Shown: positions 1 through 17,446 of the stretch, one piece after another
Layout of the letters: each line of letters begins with the position of its first letter
Numbering within the stretch: the first letter of the stretch is position 1
Assembly (NCBI GenBank): GCA_024305405.1
Contig: JAKNDB010000087.1
Span: 6,078,501-6,142,500, forward strand
Length of the DNA stretch: 64,000 bases
Source: Dirofilaria immitis
Taxonomy: Eukaryota > Nematoda > Chromadorea > Rhabditida > Onchocercidae
Direction: 5' to 3'
Program-made: the position numbers and the translations under genes
Notes under the pieces: generated by a model
Told to the model about the DNA's origin: nothing
The model's input: only the letters and a program-made list of their open reading frames with translations
Database searches by the model: none

Positions 1-294
1 TCTTCACTTTCATCATCCATTTTTGTACTTATGAAAATTAGGTGATTTTCCTTAGCATTTTCGAGTCTGACCTCTATTAACAGATTTTCAGCAAAAAAAA
101 TTCCGATGGACAATAAGCTAATAAAATGAAATTAAAATATAAGAGATAAGAATTACATCCAGAACCCATCCGATTCCATTCGTACAATTTGGCATTTTGT
201 AATACTCGCTATTATTGGACATCCTTGAAACCCATTTGTCATACAAATATTCGTTATGTTTCGGTATCATACGGAAGAGCAATGAGGTTGTCAT
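1..294 (-). CDS. 5' end of unidentified gene (two exons, runs off the left edge)
   Basis: Exon 1 (294 to 157) starts with ATG and encodes 46 residues beginning MTTSLLFRMIPKHNEYLYDK. It ends in phase 0 at a GT donor (156-155). Exon 2 starts at 71 after an AG (73-72) and stays open to the window edge, reading VRLENAKENHLIF and then an acidic stretch MDDESEE. The join is phase 0 on both sides, and both exons use mixed codons unlike the surrounding AT-rich noncoding DNA. I do not recognise the family, and the first 46 residues show no obvious signal peptide. The gene is divergent from cct-1, with about 395 bp between the two start codons, so the two probably share a promoter region. The exon 2 acceptor (aatagag) is not a strong consensus, so that boundary is less certain than exon 1. 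Confidence 0.5.
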
Positions 295-688
295 GTCATA
301 TCGCTATTCTCGAAAATGTAAAAAATGAAATAGAAAAAAGCAGCAATTAACGATTATTAATAAAGATTATTCAAGAAATGAATATAAATGATATGGAAAT
401 CAATCTTCCCAATTCTAATAATACCGATCGCTTACGATTATGACATTGCAATTATTTAACAAACCCAACAAAATGGGCATATTGAGATGAAAGACAGACT
501 TTTCATAGCGAGCCCTTAATTAGATTTCGAATGCGTGGCATAAACCGATGGAGGTGTAGGAGAAAGGGATGAATTTTTGGGTAGTGGAGATGTCATCATG
601 CCTTCTGGAATAAAAATTGTCGGAACATTTCTTCCGCTGTTAATTTCAGTTTTTAAATGTTACAATTATGATTATTCATTTAGAAAAG
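295..688. promoter_or_regulatory. intergenic region between divergent starts; probable shared promoter
   Basis: About 394 bp separate the start codon of the minus-strand gene from that of cct-1. The stretch is AT-rich and holds no convincing exon. A TTCATTTAG at 675-683, six bases before the cct-1 ATG, looks like a nematode spliced-leader acceptor. I see no clear TATA box. An open frame that starts at 577 is only read-through upstream of cct-1 exon 1 and is not a gene. Confidence 0.35.
675..683 (+). promoter_or_regulatory. candidate spliced-leader acceptor of cct-1
   Basis: TTCATTTAG ends six bases before the cct-1 ATG (689). It has the pyrimidine-AG form of nematode trans-splice sites. This is inference from position and sequence only. 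Confidence 0.4.
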
Positions 689-3600
689 ATGGCATCTGGT
701 GGCGAAAGACTCCTTGCTGTCACGGGCAAACGTGCTTCTGGTCAATCCGTCCGAACTCAGAATGGTATCATTTTACTGACATAATATGTTTATTTGTTTA
801 CATTACTATATTTGTGAATGATTATTGGAGGTATTTTAATCGAACATCAACTTTTTATGCATTCTTATATGTGGACTTGCAGTTAATGTTTCGAAAAATC
901 GTTTCACTTTCAGTTATGGCAGCATTGGCGATAGCTAACATTGTCAAATCATCACTTGGACCAGTTGGACTCGACAAGATGCTTGTTGATGATGTCGGGG
1001 TAGGTTAAATATATAGAAATATTTGCAATCAAAGACATGTGGAATTCACAGATAAACATAAGCATTTTTTCTTTTTTATTAAAATGCCCTTCTGCAGTGA
1101 CCAGTTTGATAGTATTTGAAGATTTAATAGTTTCTTCTACGCTATAGTATCCGGAAAACTTCATATTTCTGATTTTGGGATGCGGTAGTGACAAATGACG
1201 GCGCAACAATTCTCAAACAAATAGAAGTTGAACATCCGGCTGCAAAGGTTCTTGTCGAATTGGCTCAGTTACAAGATGAAGAGGTATTCACATATTATAG
1301 CTTTCTTTGAAACTAATTGGGAAACATCCGAATTTGCAAATATTCGGATGAATAATTTTAGTTAAAATTATTCTAACTGATAATTTTAAATAAATTTTTG
1401 TCAAGGTGGGTGATGGAACAACATCGGTAGTTATTGTGGCGGCTGAGTTACTCAAATCTGCTGATGAATTAGTTAAGCAGCAAGTCCATCCCACAACTGT
1501 TATCAACGGTTATCGCTTGGCTTGTAAAGAATCTGTACGTTACATGCAGGTAAATATTCTATTGATATTCAATAATTTCCTATTGATACTTTTATTTATC
1601 GGTTTATTTTATGATCGTATTCATATCTGTGTTTACCTTTAGTTATCACTGCTTTCTGTATTCATAAAATTAGTAAATTTAGTTCTTCTTTAATATTAAC
1701 GTATTTTCTCTATCATATATATCATAATATTAACATATTTTCTCTAGCAATAGAAATGCTGATTCGAGACTTAATGGTAAAATAGAAAGATTTCACATTT
1801 AATTTGAGATATTTGGTCAATGAATAAGAATAAGTTTTCAGTGATAGTGAGTGTTAATTTCCTAACTTTTGAATTTTTCCTGCAGGATAATTTGTCATTT
1901 GGATCACAGGAGTTGGGTCGACATTCGATTATTGAAGCTGCAAAGACGGCGATGTCTTCAAAAGTCATTGGACCGTATGTTTTCTTTTTGTGATCTTGTA
2001 TATTTAAGAATACGGGACAGTAAATTTTCTTCAAGTCTGAATATTAAACGATTAGGAGATTTAACTTTTATTAATTTTTTTGATGTTAACAATAATACAT
2101 GATTCTGATAGCATTTTAGAATGCGATCACAAACCATGTTTTCTTCATTTCTCAATTTTCCTTTATTCCTTCAAATAGGAGACCGTTATTTTCGTTGAAT
2201 GTTATGTTACATTCATGAAGATATTCTTGTAACCCTTCTTTATGATGATTGTTTCGGATGCTTCCTATTTCACAGAGATGCTGATTTTTTTGCTGATATG
2301 GTCGTTGAGGCGGCAGAACTAGTTAAAATAATTGATGTCCAGGAGTAAGGTTGCATACCCAATCAAGGCTGTTAATGTGTTGAAAGCACATGGGAAATCC
2401 GTACGTGAAAGTTTCTTAATCAAGGGCTATGCGCTGAATTGCACTGTTGCTAGTCAAGGTAATTTTTAATTTTTATGTTGAACTTTTACAGCTCATCTTT
2501 TTCTAGCTTTCTCGCATATAAACTTCTGTCTTATCTTTTTTTTTTTTAAGAGAAATGAAGAATTAACTCACGGTTGTAGTTTATTTCAACTGCTTTGAAC
2601 TTATTACGGTTTTTCATAAGTTACTGTTGTTTTTAGCTTTGCCACGCATTATCCATAATGCAAAGATTGCATGTTTGGACTTTTCGCTTCAGAAAATCAA
2701 AATGCATCTTGGAATATCAGTAGTAGTTGAAGATCCAGCAAAACTTGAAGCATTTCGTCGTGAGTAAGTTCTTTTTTGTTGTACATTTTCATGGTCAATT
2801 TTTTAAGCTGTTGCGAGACATGAAATTCAAAAGGCTATGTATTGCCTGCTTCGGACTTTCTTGCCTATAGAGTCGATAACATCTTAATATTTTTTAGAAA
2901 TATTTGATTATAGAGAATACGAAATAACGAAGCGAAGAATTGAAAAAATTTTGAAAGCTGGAGCCAATGTAGTTCTGACGACAGGTGGGATCGATGATCT
3001 CTGTTTAAAGCAGTTTGTGGAAGCAGGTGCAATGGCAGTTCGACGATGCAAAAGATTGATTTGAAACGAATTGCTAAATCAACAGGAGGTAAATAAAAAT
3101 GTGCATTACTTGCTTCAAATTTTTTTTGTTGATAAAACATTCATGGTAATACTTCAAATTTAAATAATATCTAAGATATTATTTAAGGAAATATTTTTGA
3201 GTGAAGAAAACTAGGAAATTTTAATTTCACTGAAGGACTTTGAAATATTTGGCTTTTGTAAATTAATGGTAAAGGTTGTTCCTTATAAATGGAACAGGAA
3301 AATCTCTGATTCCAAGTGTTATCTATTCTATTCATCTTTTTCAACATACAGAAATATTTAAAGGATCTAGAAACATCATTGCTTCAGCAAGGAGGGCTAC
3401 AGATTTTCTTCTTATTCTGAAAATTTTATGAGTTTTGAAGAAAAACTGATTTTTTAAAAAGATTTTTTGATTTATTTGAATTTGTTAAATTCGTTTGGAT
3501 TCGTTTACGAAGAGAGTTAAGTTTTCAAAATTTTTTAGAAGCGATTTTTGTCTGATTTAGAGAAAAGACATGTTTTAGCCACATTAATATCATCCTTGGC

Positions 3601-4845
3601 CACCTTGGAAGGCGCAGAAGCATTCGAAACTTCTCAGCTCGGTACAGCTGATGAAGTAGTTCAAGAAAAATTTCGGATGATGAATTTATCCTCATCAAAG
3701 GACCCAAAGCGCGGACTTCGTCCTCGATTATCCTTCGGTGAAACATCTTTTTTCGTAGTGGCTTAAATGGTCAAATTTAATTTTGTGTTAATCTTGGTAC
3801 TGTTAAGTCATTTAAATTTTCTTCGATTTTGTTTAGTTCTTATGAGGCAGATGCAAAAAAATATTTTTATCAATTTGATTTAAAGAGAAAAAAATAAAGG
3901 TGGATTATTATTTTTCATGAATCAATTTTGATACTTCTATTTTCCCTTTCTTACTGTTTTGAAGTATTTAGTGGACCAAATGATGTGATGCTTGATGAAA
4001 TGGAGCGATCACTTCATGATGCTCTTTGTGTTGTCCAGCGAGTACTTGAATGTAAAAAACTTGTTGCTGGTGGTGGAGCAGTAGAAGCTTCGCTGAATGT
4101 TTATCTCGAAGCATTTGCCACTACTCTAGTAAATTCCGTCTCTTTCTAATTAATGTGAACAATGTTTATGAATTTGGAACTGATGCGTTAGTTTTAGATT
4201 TGTCCTATAAATATGGATTTTCAAATTTGATGGATTGATTTTAATCTGTATTGTTGCAGTATTTCGTAAATTATTTTAGTCTAAAATACTATTTTTTTGC
4301 AGTCAAGCCGTGAACAGCTTGCTGTGGCTGAATTCGCTAATTCGTTGCTTGTCATACCAAAAGTGCTTGCATCAAACGCTGCCAAAGATTCAACGGAATT
4401 GGTCGCCAAGTTACGAGCATTTCACAACAAGGCACAGCAAGTAAAAGAACTTGCTCATCTGAAATGGTATTTATGAATTTTATGAAAAATAACTGATTGA
4501 TTTTTAATCACTTGATAAATTTTTGGTTAATACTTCTACCAAACCTAGCGAAACGAAGTCCTGGTTAGGTCTAGCATGGATCTGAGCGTACTTTTTAAAG
4601 CGAAACAGCGAGGAAGGGATGCAGGAGATTACGATTCAGTTCTGTCTTCTTTTAGGGCAGGTTTGGATTTGGAAAATGGCGAAATTTGTGATAACAAAGA
4701 AGCCGGAATTCTTGAACCATTGATGAGTAAAGTTAAGAGCCTGAAGTTTGCGACCGAAGCTGCCATAACAATTCTTCGTATTGATGATTTGATTAAGCTC
4801 GAGAAACCAATACAACGAAAAAATGATGATGATGACGATATGTAG
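689..4845 (+). CDS. cct-1: T-complex protein 1 subunit alpha (CCT-1), cytosolic chaperonin
   Basis: CCT1 is one of eight subunits of the ATP-driven ring chaperonin that folds actin, tubulin and other cytosolic proteins. Exons: 689-764, 914-999, 1179-1283, 1406-1549, 1886-1974, 2276-2458, 2638-2763, 2914-3088, 3579-3737, 3972-4128, 4303-4466 and 4656-4845. Reading across them gives [20 protein letters not shown], the ATP-site segments [12 protein letters not shown] and GDGTTS, then [10 protein letters not shown] and an acidic C terminus NDDDDDM ending at TAG. This matches nematode CCT-1 along its whole length. Three single-base frameshifts break the frame: near 2346, in the A run 3050-3053 and in the A run 3666-3670. 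The exon 3 acceptor reads GG (1177-1178) instead of AG. Since the intact neighbour HSP70 shows the same kind of break, these are probably assembly errors rather than gene death. Confidence 0.93.
1325..1372. repeat. two adjacent perfect hairpins in a cct-1 intron
   Basis: CATCCGAAT/ATTCGGATG (1325-1333 with 1342-1350, 8-base loop) is followed directly by AATAATTTTA/TAAAATTATT (1351-1360 with 1363-1372, 2-base loop). Both stems are perfect. They lie in the intron between exons 3 and 4. Confidence 0.5.
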
Positions 4846-5736
4846 AGGGTCTTTTACGGAATTAACGAAAAATATGTTAACAAAATCTTTTATTTTGATA
4901 GAAATAAATTTGCCATTAAACAAATTCGCCAGTTCCTCAGACCGCTTGTTTTTCAAAACCGATAAGAATCCTCCACCTGCTTACATTCACGTTAGATTTT
5001 TTCGCATGTATTTACCACTGTTTATTCTTAGAAGTCAGTAAAATCTGCTTTAAGCGGCTAGAGATGTGCCGATAAAGAGCTAATAGCATCGAGAGTCAGT
5101 GACATTCTTGAAGCCATAAAAGCATGAAGTATGCGCAGCCGGCACGCGCACAGTACGTACCTCACTCGCATGTTACGTCGCATTGCCAGCCAAGTTCAAT
5201 AGTGTCGCGCGTCGGCTGTGATACAATTGATATAAATTTGCCCGGTTGGCTCGGATTTCACCTCAGCTTTGATCAGACGGACCTGACGAGTCATGCCCAC
5301 CCACGCAGCTTCTATTCCTTAGGTCACAATAAGATCGTGAGTAATAAATTACGAATCAAATCCATACCGCTAACCGCTACTCGAGGAATCCCGCTATCCC
5401 CTAATACACGCGTATTCGATTCTGCATATGGGAGGTAATATACATGTGCCCCTTCTGTAGTCTTATGTCGAAGCAAGACGATGCATTATAGCATCCACGG
5501 AGACCGCATATAAATTTTACTTATACATCGTAAATTTTTGATAAATCAAAAAAAGGAAAGAACAAAGTATACGAATAAATTTCAGCCCAGCTCGACCGTC
5601 TGTTCAACGAGAACGAGGCTGTTAAAACAACTAATAATCTAAGAACTTGAATTTCATAACATCAAAAACAGATAACAAAACGAGGTAATACATCCTTCAG
5701 CGATAATGAGATCGTTAATTCCGATCCGCAAACAAT
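4846..5736. other. intergenic region between convergent cct-1 and hsp70, with a GC-rich island
   Basis: About 890 bp between the two stop codons. The part from about 5040 to 5470 is clearly richer in G, C and CpG than its surroundings (for example GTGTCGCGCGTCGGC near 5202). It carries an open frame of 104 codons (5124-5438, plus) whose product resembles nothing I know and has no splice context. It could be a noncoding RNA, an old mobile-element fragment or a lost exon. I saw no tRNA or 5S rRNA pattern in it. Confidence 0.4.
4903..4908 (+). terminator. candidate polyadenylation signal of cct-1
   Basis: A canonical AATAAA lies 58 bases after the cct-1 stop codon, a normal distance for a short nematode 3' UTR. 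Confidence 0.5.
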
Positions 5737-8777
<3,041 letters not shown>

Positions 8778-9010
8778 ACTTGTTCTTTTTTTAAGGTTTT
8801 GCGACCAATAATGGATGTGCCTGATGAAAATTAAATTAAAAACGGATACGCTCGCTGCAACTACACACTGAAGTAACACACCACCATACGTCTAAACCGT
8901 TTAATAGCCCACAGCACAATAAACGCCTTCCTAATCCAGCCTTCAAATATTCATCCAACCCAACATCGTCCCAAAATCACTCCTCACTATTATGCGGTCA
9001 CCGTTTAGTT
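8778..9010 (-). promoter_or_regulatory. hsp70 5' UTR/outron and core promoter downstream part
   Basis: The minus-strand bases just before the ATG include a good acceptor (pyrimidine run ending TTTTCATCAG, AG at 8822-8821). This could be a trans-splice site or the end of a 5' UTR intron. From the TATA position a transcription start near 8985 is expected. Both statements are inference. Confidence 0.35.
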
Positions 9011-9020
9011 CTTTTATATG
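9011..9020 (-). promoter_or_regulatory. TATA box of hsp70
   Basis: On the minus strand the sequence reads CATATAAAAG, a close match to the TATA consensus. It lies about 235 bases upstream of the hsp70 ATG and directly downstream of the first heat-shock element, the usual order in heat-inducible hsp70 genes. Confidence 0.6.
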
Positions 9021-9030
9021 CAGAACACAT

Positions 9031-9059
9031 AGAATGTTCTGGAAGATTAGAGAATGTTC
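9031..9059. promoter_or_regulatory. heat-shock element 1 (proximal)
   Basis: Contains aGAAtgTTCtgGAA, three alternating nGAAn units in phase, followed seven bases later by another GAAtgTTC. This is the trimer-binding site of heat shock factor HSF-1. It sits about 10 bases upstream of the hsp70 TATA box. Confidence 0.8.
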
Positions 9060-9152
9060 AGTGGGCAGACTGAGAGCGTCTTCTTCTAGCAGCACATTAA
9101 TAGCAATAATTAACAGCAGCCAGAGCGAAAAGTCTGAGAGACATCGAGAGTT

Positions 9153-9168
9153 TAGAATGTTCTAGAAA
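9153..9168. promoter_or_regulatory. heat-shock element 2
   Basis: aGAAtgTTCtaGAAac gives three perfect alternating GAA/TTC units. It lies about 120 bases upstream of element 1 and serves the minus-strand hsp70 gene. Confidence 0.75.
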
Positions 9169-9201
9169 CTCTTTTAGGATTGCAGTGAGAGAGTAGGTCG
9201 A

Positions 9202-9217
9202 GGAATGTTCTGGAACA
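9202..9217. promoter_or_regulatory. heat-shock element 3 (distal)
   Basis: gGAAtgTTCtgGAAca is a third perfect three-unit heat-shock element. A weaker match containing gaattcttcgaac lies near 9330. Three strong elements within 190 bp suggest a strongly heat-inducible gene. Confidence 0.75.
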
Positions 9218-9899
9218 TTGTTTGATGGAGAGATGAATTGTTGTGTTTTTGGTTTTTTTCTGCTCGGGGTGTTATGGAGGGATAGATATTCATGAGCAGA
9301 TAATAATATTATTATTAGTAATTCGGAGGAGAATTCTTCGAACATTTAGGCACGTATATGCAGTGCTGATTTGCTTCATTAATAATTGCTTGATACAACT
9401 TGCAATTTTGATACTTGAAGTAATTTTGTTTAGCAACCATCAACCATCAGTTGTTAAGCACTCCGCGAGAATCGCATCCTCAGATTTCGAGCAAGGCCAT
9501 ATGAGAGTATTTGGTATCTAGGAATTAGCAAGATAGAATGATTTTCAAATTCGGAAAACCGCCTTCAAAACTACATTTGGGAGATTAGATCTGGGAGAAG
9601 TCAGGAAAGAGATTCCTAAATTTTGGATCCTGCCTTTTTTTATACTGATCAGTTTCACAGTGTAAAATTATTTGTTCTTGTTTTGCAGCTTTTCTAAAAA
9701 ATCTTGCAGCAGCATGTTTGACTTGTTCTATATTTAGTACTTATTGTACTTTTATTTTGTTTTCAAAATATTGAAAGGAATTAGACTGAAAGAAGTATGT
9801 AACATATCTTCAACTATAATTCTATCCATTAATTTTAATAAATTTATACTTTATTAACGTTCTAGCAAACATCAAACTATCCTTAAATAGATATCTTAA
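9218..9899. other. intergenic spacer between hsp70 promoter and the hsp70 pseudogene
   Basis: Apart from the weak heat-shock-like match near 9330, nothing recognisable on either strand. Open frames here (for example 9243-9521) have no family resemblance and no splice context. Confidence 0.5.
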
Positions 9900-13672
<3,773 letters not shown>

Positions 13673-15120
13673 TATTTCTTATCATCTCTCTATAATATTT
13701 TGATAATAAAACAATGCTAAATAATGAAAGATTATAATAAAAAGAAAAAAAACGAATTAAACATTCGAGATGCTTGAAAATAATGAATTTATATATTGAT
13801 TAATAAACAATTAATTAATATAATATTAACTGTTCGACAAATAAAATAACATTATATAGGTTAAAACATTAATTCATATATTTCATTCAATTCGTTATTT
13901 TCAAGCCATTTTCTATTCTTCCTCCTTGATATAAATCAATTTGTTAAAGGAAACAATAATATAAAAAATGAATGCAAATATGGAATATAAGTAAAAGGCA
14001 AAGATATTTAATCTATACAACAAAATTTTATATCTTATTATCTCATACCAAACACAAAAAAATAAATAACAGGAAACCAATGTATAGCATAAAGATAAAA
14101 ACATGAAATAAATAGCAGAAGTAAAATATAGTGAATATCGGGGGTATATTTAAAAGGATGGGATGTAACATTTACGAATGCATACAAGACAAAGACCATA
14201 CCTATGTTGATTATTAATGTATGATATTATTTCGATCCACGATGAACAAATATTTCATCTTTTTACAATTTAAAATTTCTCAAAGTATCTACAAAAAGAG
14301 CTCAATTCTTTGCTATCATTCTTCTGTTTGTTGCAGAAATGGCAAACGGCAAATGAACGTTGCTAGTAGTGAAATATGCGTTCGTATAGTACGGCATAAA
14401 ATGAAAAAGTACTCGTTTCTGTTGGATATCAATAAGTAGATTACCGACTACCTGTCAACAATGCTTTGATTGTTTTCATCACTTAATTATTAATTAGTTG
14501 CAGACAAATTTCCTTCTTTAATTTGCATATCAGCATTGTTCTTTCCCTCTCAATAAATCAAAATGAAGCGTTTTGAATTCAGTATACGAAACTTTCTCTT
14601 GACTTCAAAAATCTTGACCTACGACCTTCTTAATTTTTGATTTTTCAAGAATTTTGCTTCTGGATCAATAGCTGATGGCAAAAGAAAAATGACCTACTGA
14701 TATTCGACTTTATTCGGAATAAGACTGTGCATCCTTATTATTTCTATTTAAATTTTGATTTAATTTGCTTCTATTCAGGAAGCTTAGTTGCATCAATTAA
14801 AAAGGTGAAAAAAAAAAATGAAAATGCAGATTTAGAGAATAAAAATGAGTAATTTACGTAATTATCCACTATTTTTTGTAATTCTGTGACAATTTACCAG
14901 ACACCATTAGAATGCTGATTATAAGAAAAAAAACTTCAAAATTTGCTTAATTTGAGAAAGGATTGTTCTTCGGAAAAAATCAACAAAATAAAATCTGTGG
15001 CATTCAAAAACTTTATACTTGTTTTATACTGAAATATCAGATGAAGTGGCGCTGAGCATTTACGTCATGCTGCCATTATTCTTAAACGCTCAAATTGCAA
15101 CCTGCGCTGCTTAAAGTTTT
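13673..15120. other. intergenic, no recognisable gene
   Basis: Very AT-rich. Open frames such as 13913-14104 (minus) and 14221-14439 (plus) are low-complexity or anonymous and lack splice signals or family features. I see nothing to annotate. Confidence 0.5.
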
Positions 15121-15403
15121 ATGGAAAAAGAACTAGAATGTACAAGGAAGTCCTGTTTCATTAGGGAAGATGCTGATTCTTCAATAAGAAAAGAAAATAG
15201 AAAAGCTGTCATGGATAAGGTATATAGAGATAACAATAAAGTGCAAAATGTGGAAATTGATGAGGGTAAACTGTTTTATTTGCTATCGTGGATCATCGTT
15301 TTCAAAATGATTATAATAAAATTAATATTTCTGTATTCATGCAACATCATCCATCATTATCTTTAAATTTACAGAGTTAGTATTGCATCTTGTCAGAAGC
15401 TAA
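15121..15403 (+). CDS. candidate small two-exon gene, unknown
   Basis: An ATG at 15121 opens a charged 48-codon exon (MEKELECTRKSC...NVEIDE). It ends in phase 1 at a good donor G|GTAAAC (15265/15266). An acceptor tttacag precedes 15375, and joining there keeps the frame for eight more codons (ELVLHLVRS, with the split codon) to TAA at 15401-15403. The product would be about 57 residues, soluble and rich in charged residues. I recognise no family. The frame, donor and acceptor agree, but so short a model can arise by chance in this DNA, so treat it as tentative. Confidence 0.25.
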
Positions 15404-15621
15404 AAATTACTGCAAATTAATTATATATTTTATTCTTCCCTTACTACTCCGACATTTTTATCAGAATTTTGATAAGGAGATTTTATTGTTCGAGAGCAGT
15501 TTACTGCAATTGTTGATATTGAATATATTTGAATGGTCAATTGAAACAAATATAGAAATACAAAAGAAATGAAAAAGGCGACAACTTTCGCATAAATTGA
15601 TGCAGAAATGAATTTTATTCC

Positions 15622-15649
15622 AACTATCAAATTTTAGAATTTGATAGTT
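15622..15649. repeat. perfect 12-bp inverted repeat (hairpin)
   Basis: AACTATCAAATT and AATTTGATAGTT are perfect reverse complements separated by a 4-base loop (TTAG). It lies in otherwise featureless intergenic DNA. The stem is too short for a microRNA precursor. Confidence 0.5.
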
Positions 15650-17035
15650 AGGTTATTGGAAGAGAATTATGTTATCGTCAGGATAGGAATACACGAAGTT
15701 TTATGCGAGAATGGAATTGCTGATTCTGCTTAACATCTTACTTCGTTTGTCCGACTACCTTCAGTTCATATGTATGCTTTAATCTTCACTTCCATTTAAA
15801 TATTATTTTTAATCGATCGTAAATCACTGATAATGATAATTTTGCGTAGAATCTATCAGATCCATTATCAGTATCTCAGCATTCCATTACGATTATTAAT
15901 AAAAATTAGTAATTACTATAAATGTGTTGGAAAACAATTTTTTCTGTGTTATAATGGAGGAGGCTTTGTTGTGAGATAATATTTTTAATTAAATTCTTCA
16001 ATGTACTCGATGTGAGTATCTTTCCTCTTATATTGTCCGCAATTTTTTCTGCTAGAAGAAAAGGAATTCCATTAAAAAAAAAGAGGGAAAAAATGAATTT
16101 TCGTCCTTTAATTTGTTGAATCATTGGAATAAATCGACAATTCGAGCAATTTGAGCAACAACCAGTATCTCAACCGATTAAAACGATGTAACATTGATTT
16201 TCACATTCTTGTTGATAACGAATGAAGGGAAGGATACGATTTATTTCTTGAACTTTATTGAAAAATCTGGAAGATCGAGTTCTCGATAAAATTTTAAAGC
16301 TTAATTTTCTTTGTTTCTCTTCCTTCCTTTTTATCGCAAAAAAATTAACAATTTTCTTATTTCTCTGCAACTTTCTTTCTCCTTTTTTCTTATTCTTTTC
16401 TGCAGATCGAAGTGACATTTTAGACGGTGATCGCGCTTTTATTGTTCAAGGGAATTTCACTTAGTTATGTGAGTTTCTTCGGTCTAAAATTTATCCCATC
16501 ATTACTTAGTCAAATTAAAATTTTTCAGGTTCTACAGGTTCTACGGTAGGTTCCTAATTGGAAATTAATTAGTTTCGTTCCGTATATTTACAGATGAAAC
16601 AGATATGATAATTTATCAAAATTATTTATATTTCCAATAGGAAAAAATAATAGTTTGAGCAACAATTTCACAGATCTTTAGCAGTTTTTCATTTTTAATC
16701 TCTCGATATTTCTTCATATAATTAAATTTTTCAAGAAAATGATTTCAAAAAGGGATTACATTTAAAAAAAAAAAAAGCACAAACAAGAGCACTTTTAGAA
16801 TAGCGAATATTAGAGAGTAAAAATAAATTGATTTCTCAAATAATAAAGAAATATTATATATTTAATTATGAATTGAAGCATGCAATAAGTTTTAAATTGT
16901 ATACAAATTATGCAGCTATTTGCAAATGATCCTGAAAACACTCTTCAGGAGATCGTGTCTCAAACTAATTTTCCAAGCAGATTCTTCACAATTCTTCTCG
17001 AGACCACTTCACTAATTATATTGAACTCTTCATAC

Positions 17036-17058
17036 TGATGATGATGATGATGATGATG
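17036..17058. repeat. (GAT)n microsatellite
   Basis: Seven or more consecutive GAT/ATG triplets. Read on the minus strand it gives a run of histidine codons inside an anonymous open frame (16960-17163), which I do not accept as a gene. Confidence 0.7.
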
Positions 17059-17241
17059 TCGTATACATTTGTCATATAATAAAAGACAGAAATCATCGAG
17101 ATTTATAAAGATGGAGTAAGATATGTACAATTTATATTTTAATGTTCTCAAGAAACTCAACAAGTTCTATTTCTCCAATTTATGTAAATTCTTATAACTT
17201 TTTCAATTATGATGAGGAGCATTAATAACATTTCAAGTGCT

Positions 17242-17446
17242 CTCAACACCGGAAATCTTTCGTATCGCATCCCCGCAGCGGTTCGAAGGTCGTCTTTACA
17301 AGTGTCATTTTTCGCCTTCCTTCCATCTGCATAAAATATATGTTGACCTCTGTTAACAGTTTTAGAAAAAGGACACCATCTACTGTGGATGGCAGAGGAC
17401 CACGCCCAATGGTCATCGATTTCGTATCCGCCCAATTAACTCGCCT
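17242..17446 (-). other. GC-rich island, possible orphan exon (strand uncertain)
   Basis: This segment is near 50% GC in DNA of about 30% GC. On the minus strand an acceptor-like CATTTGTAG ends at 17447, followed by an open frame of over 60 codons (RVNWADTKSMTIGRGPLPST...) to a TGA near 17242. A GAG|GTCAAC donor-like site lies inside it. Other frames on both strands are also open for 30 to 90 codons, so the coding strand cannot be settled. I recognise no family. It may be a terminal exon of a small gene, part of an upstream gene model, or noncoding. Confidence 0.3.

Noticed and set aside
577..1008. Open frame of 143 codons overlapping the start of cct-1
   Set aside because: It reads through upstream DNA and an intron in other frames; only its last part coincides with exon 2 of cct-1.
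689..4845. cct-1 as a pseudogene
   Set aside because: Three frameshifts and an odd acceptor exist, but all residues are conserved between breaks, and the essential hsp70 next door shows the same homopolymer breaks; sequence error is more likely.
5124..5438. 104-codon open frame in the GC-rich island as a protein gene
   Set aside because: No family features or splice context; open frames arise easily in GC-rich DNA.
13913..14104. Hydrophobic open frame (minus)
   Set aside because: Composed of low-complexity phenylalanine/isoleucine/tyrosine codons typical of AT-rich noncoding DNA.
16960..17163. Histidine-run open frame
   Set aside because: The histidines come from a GAT microsatellite; the rest is anonymous AT-rich sequence.
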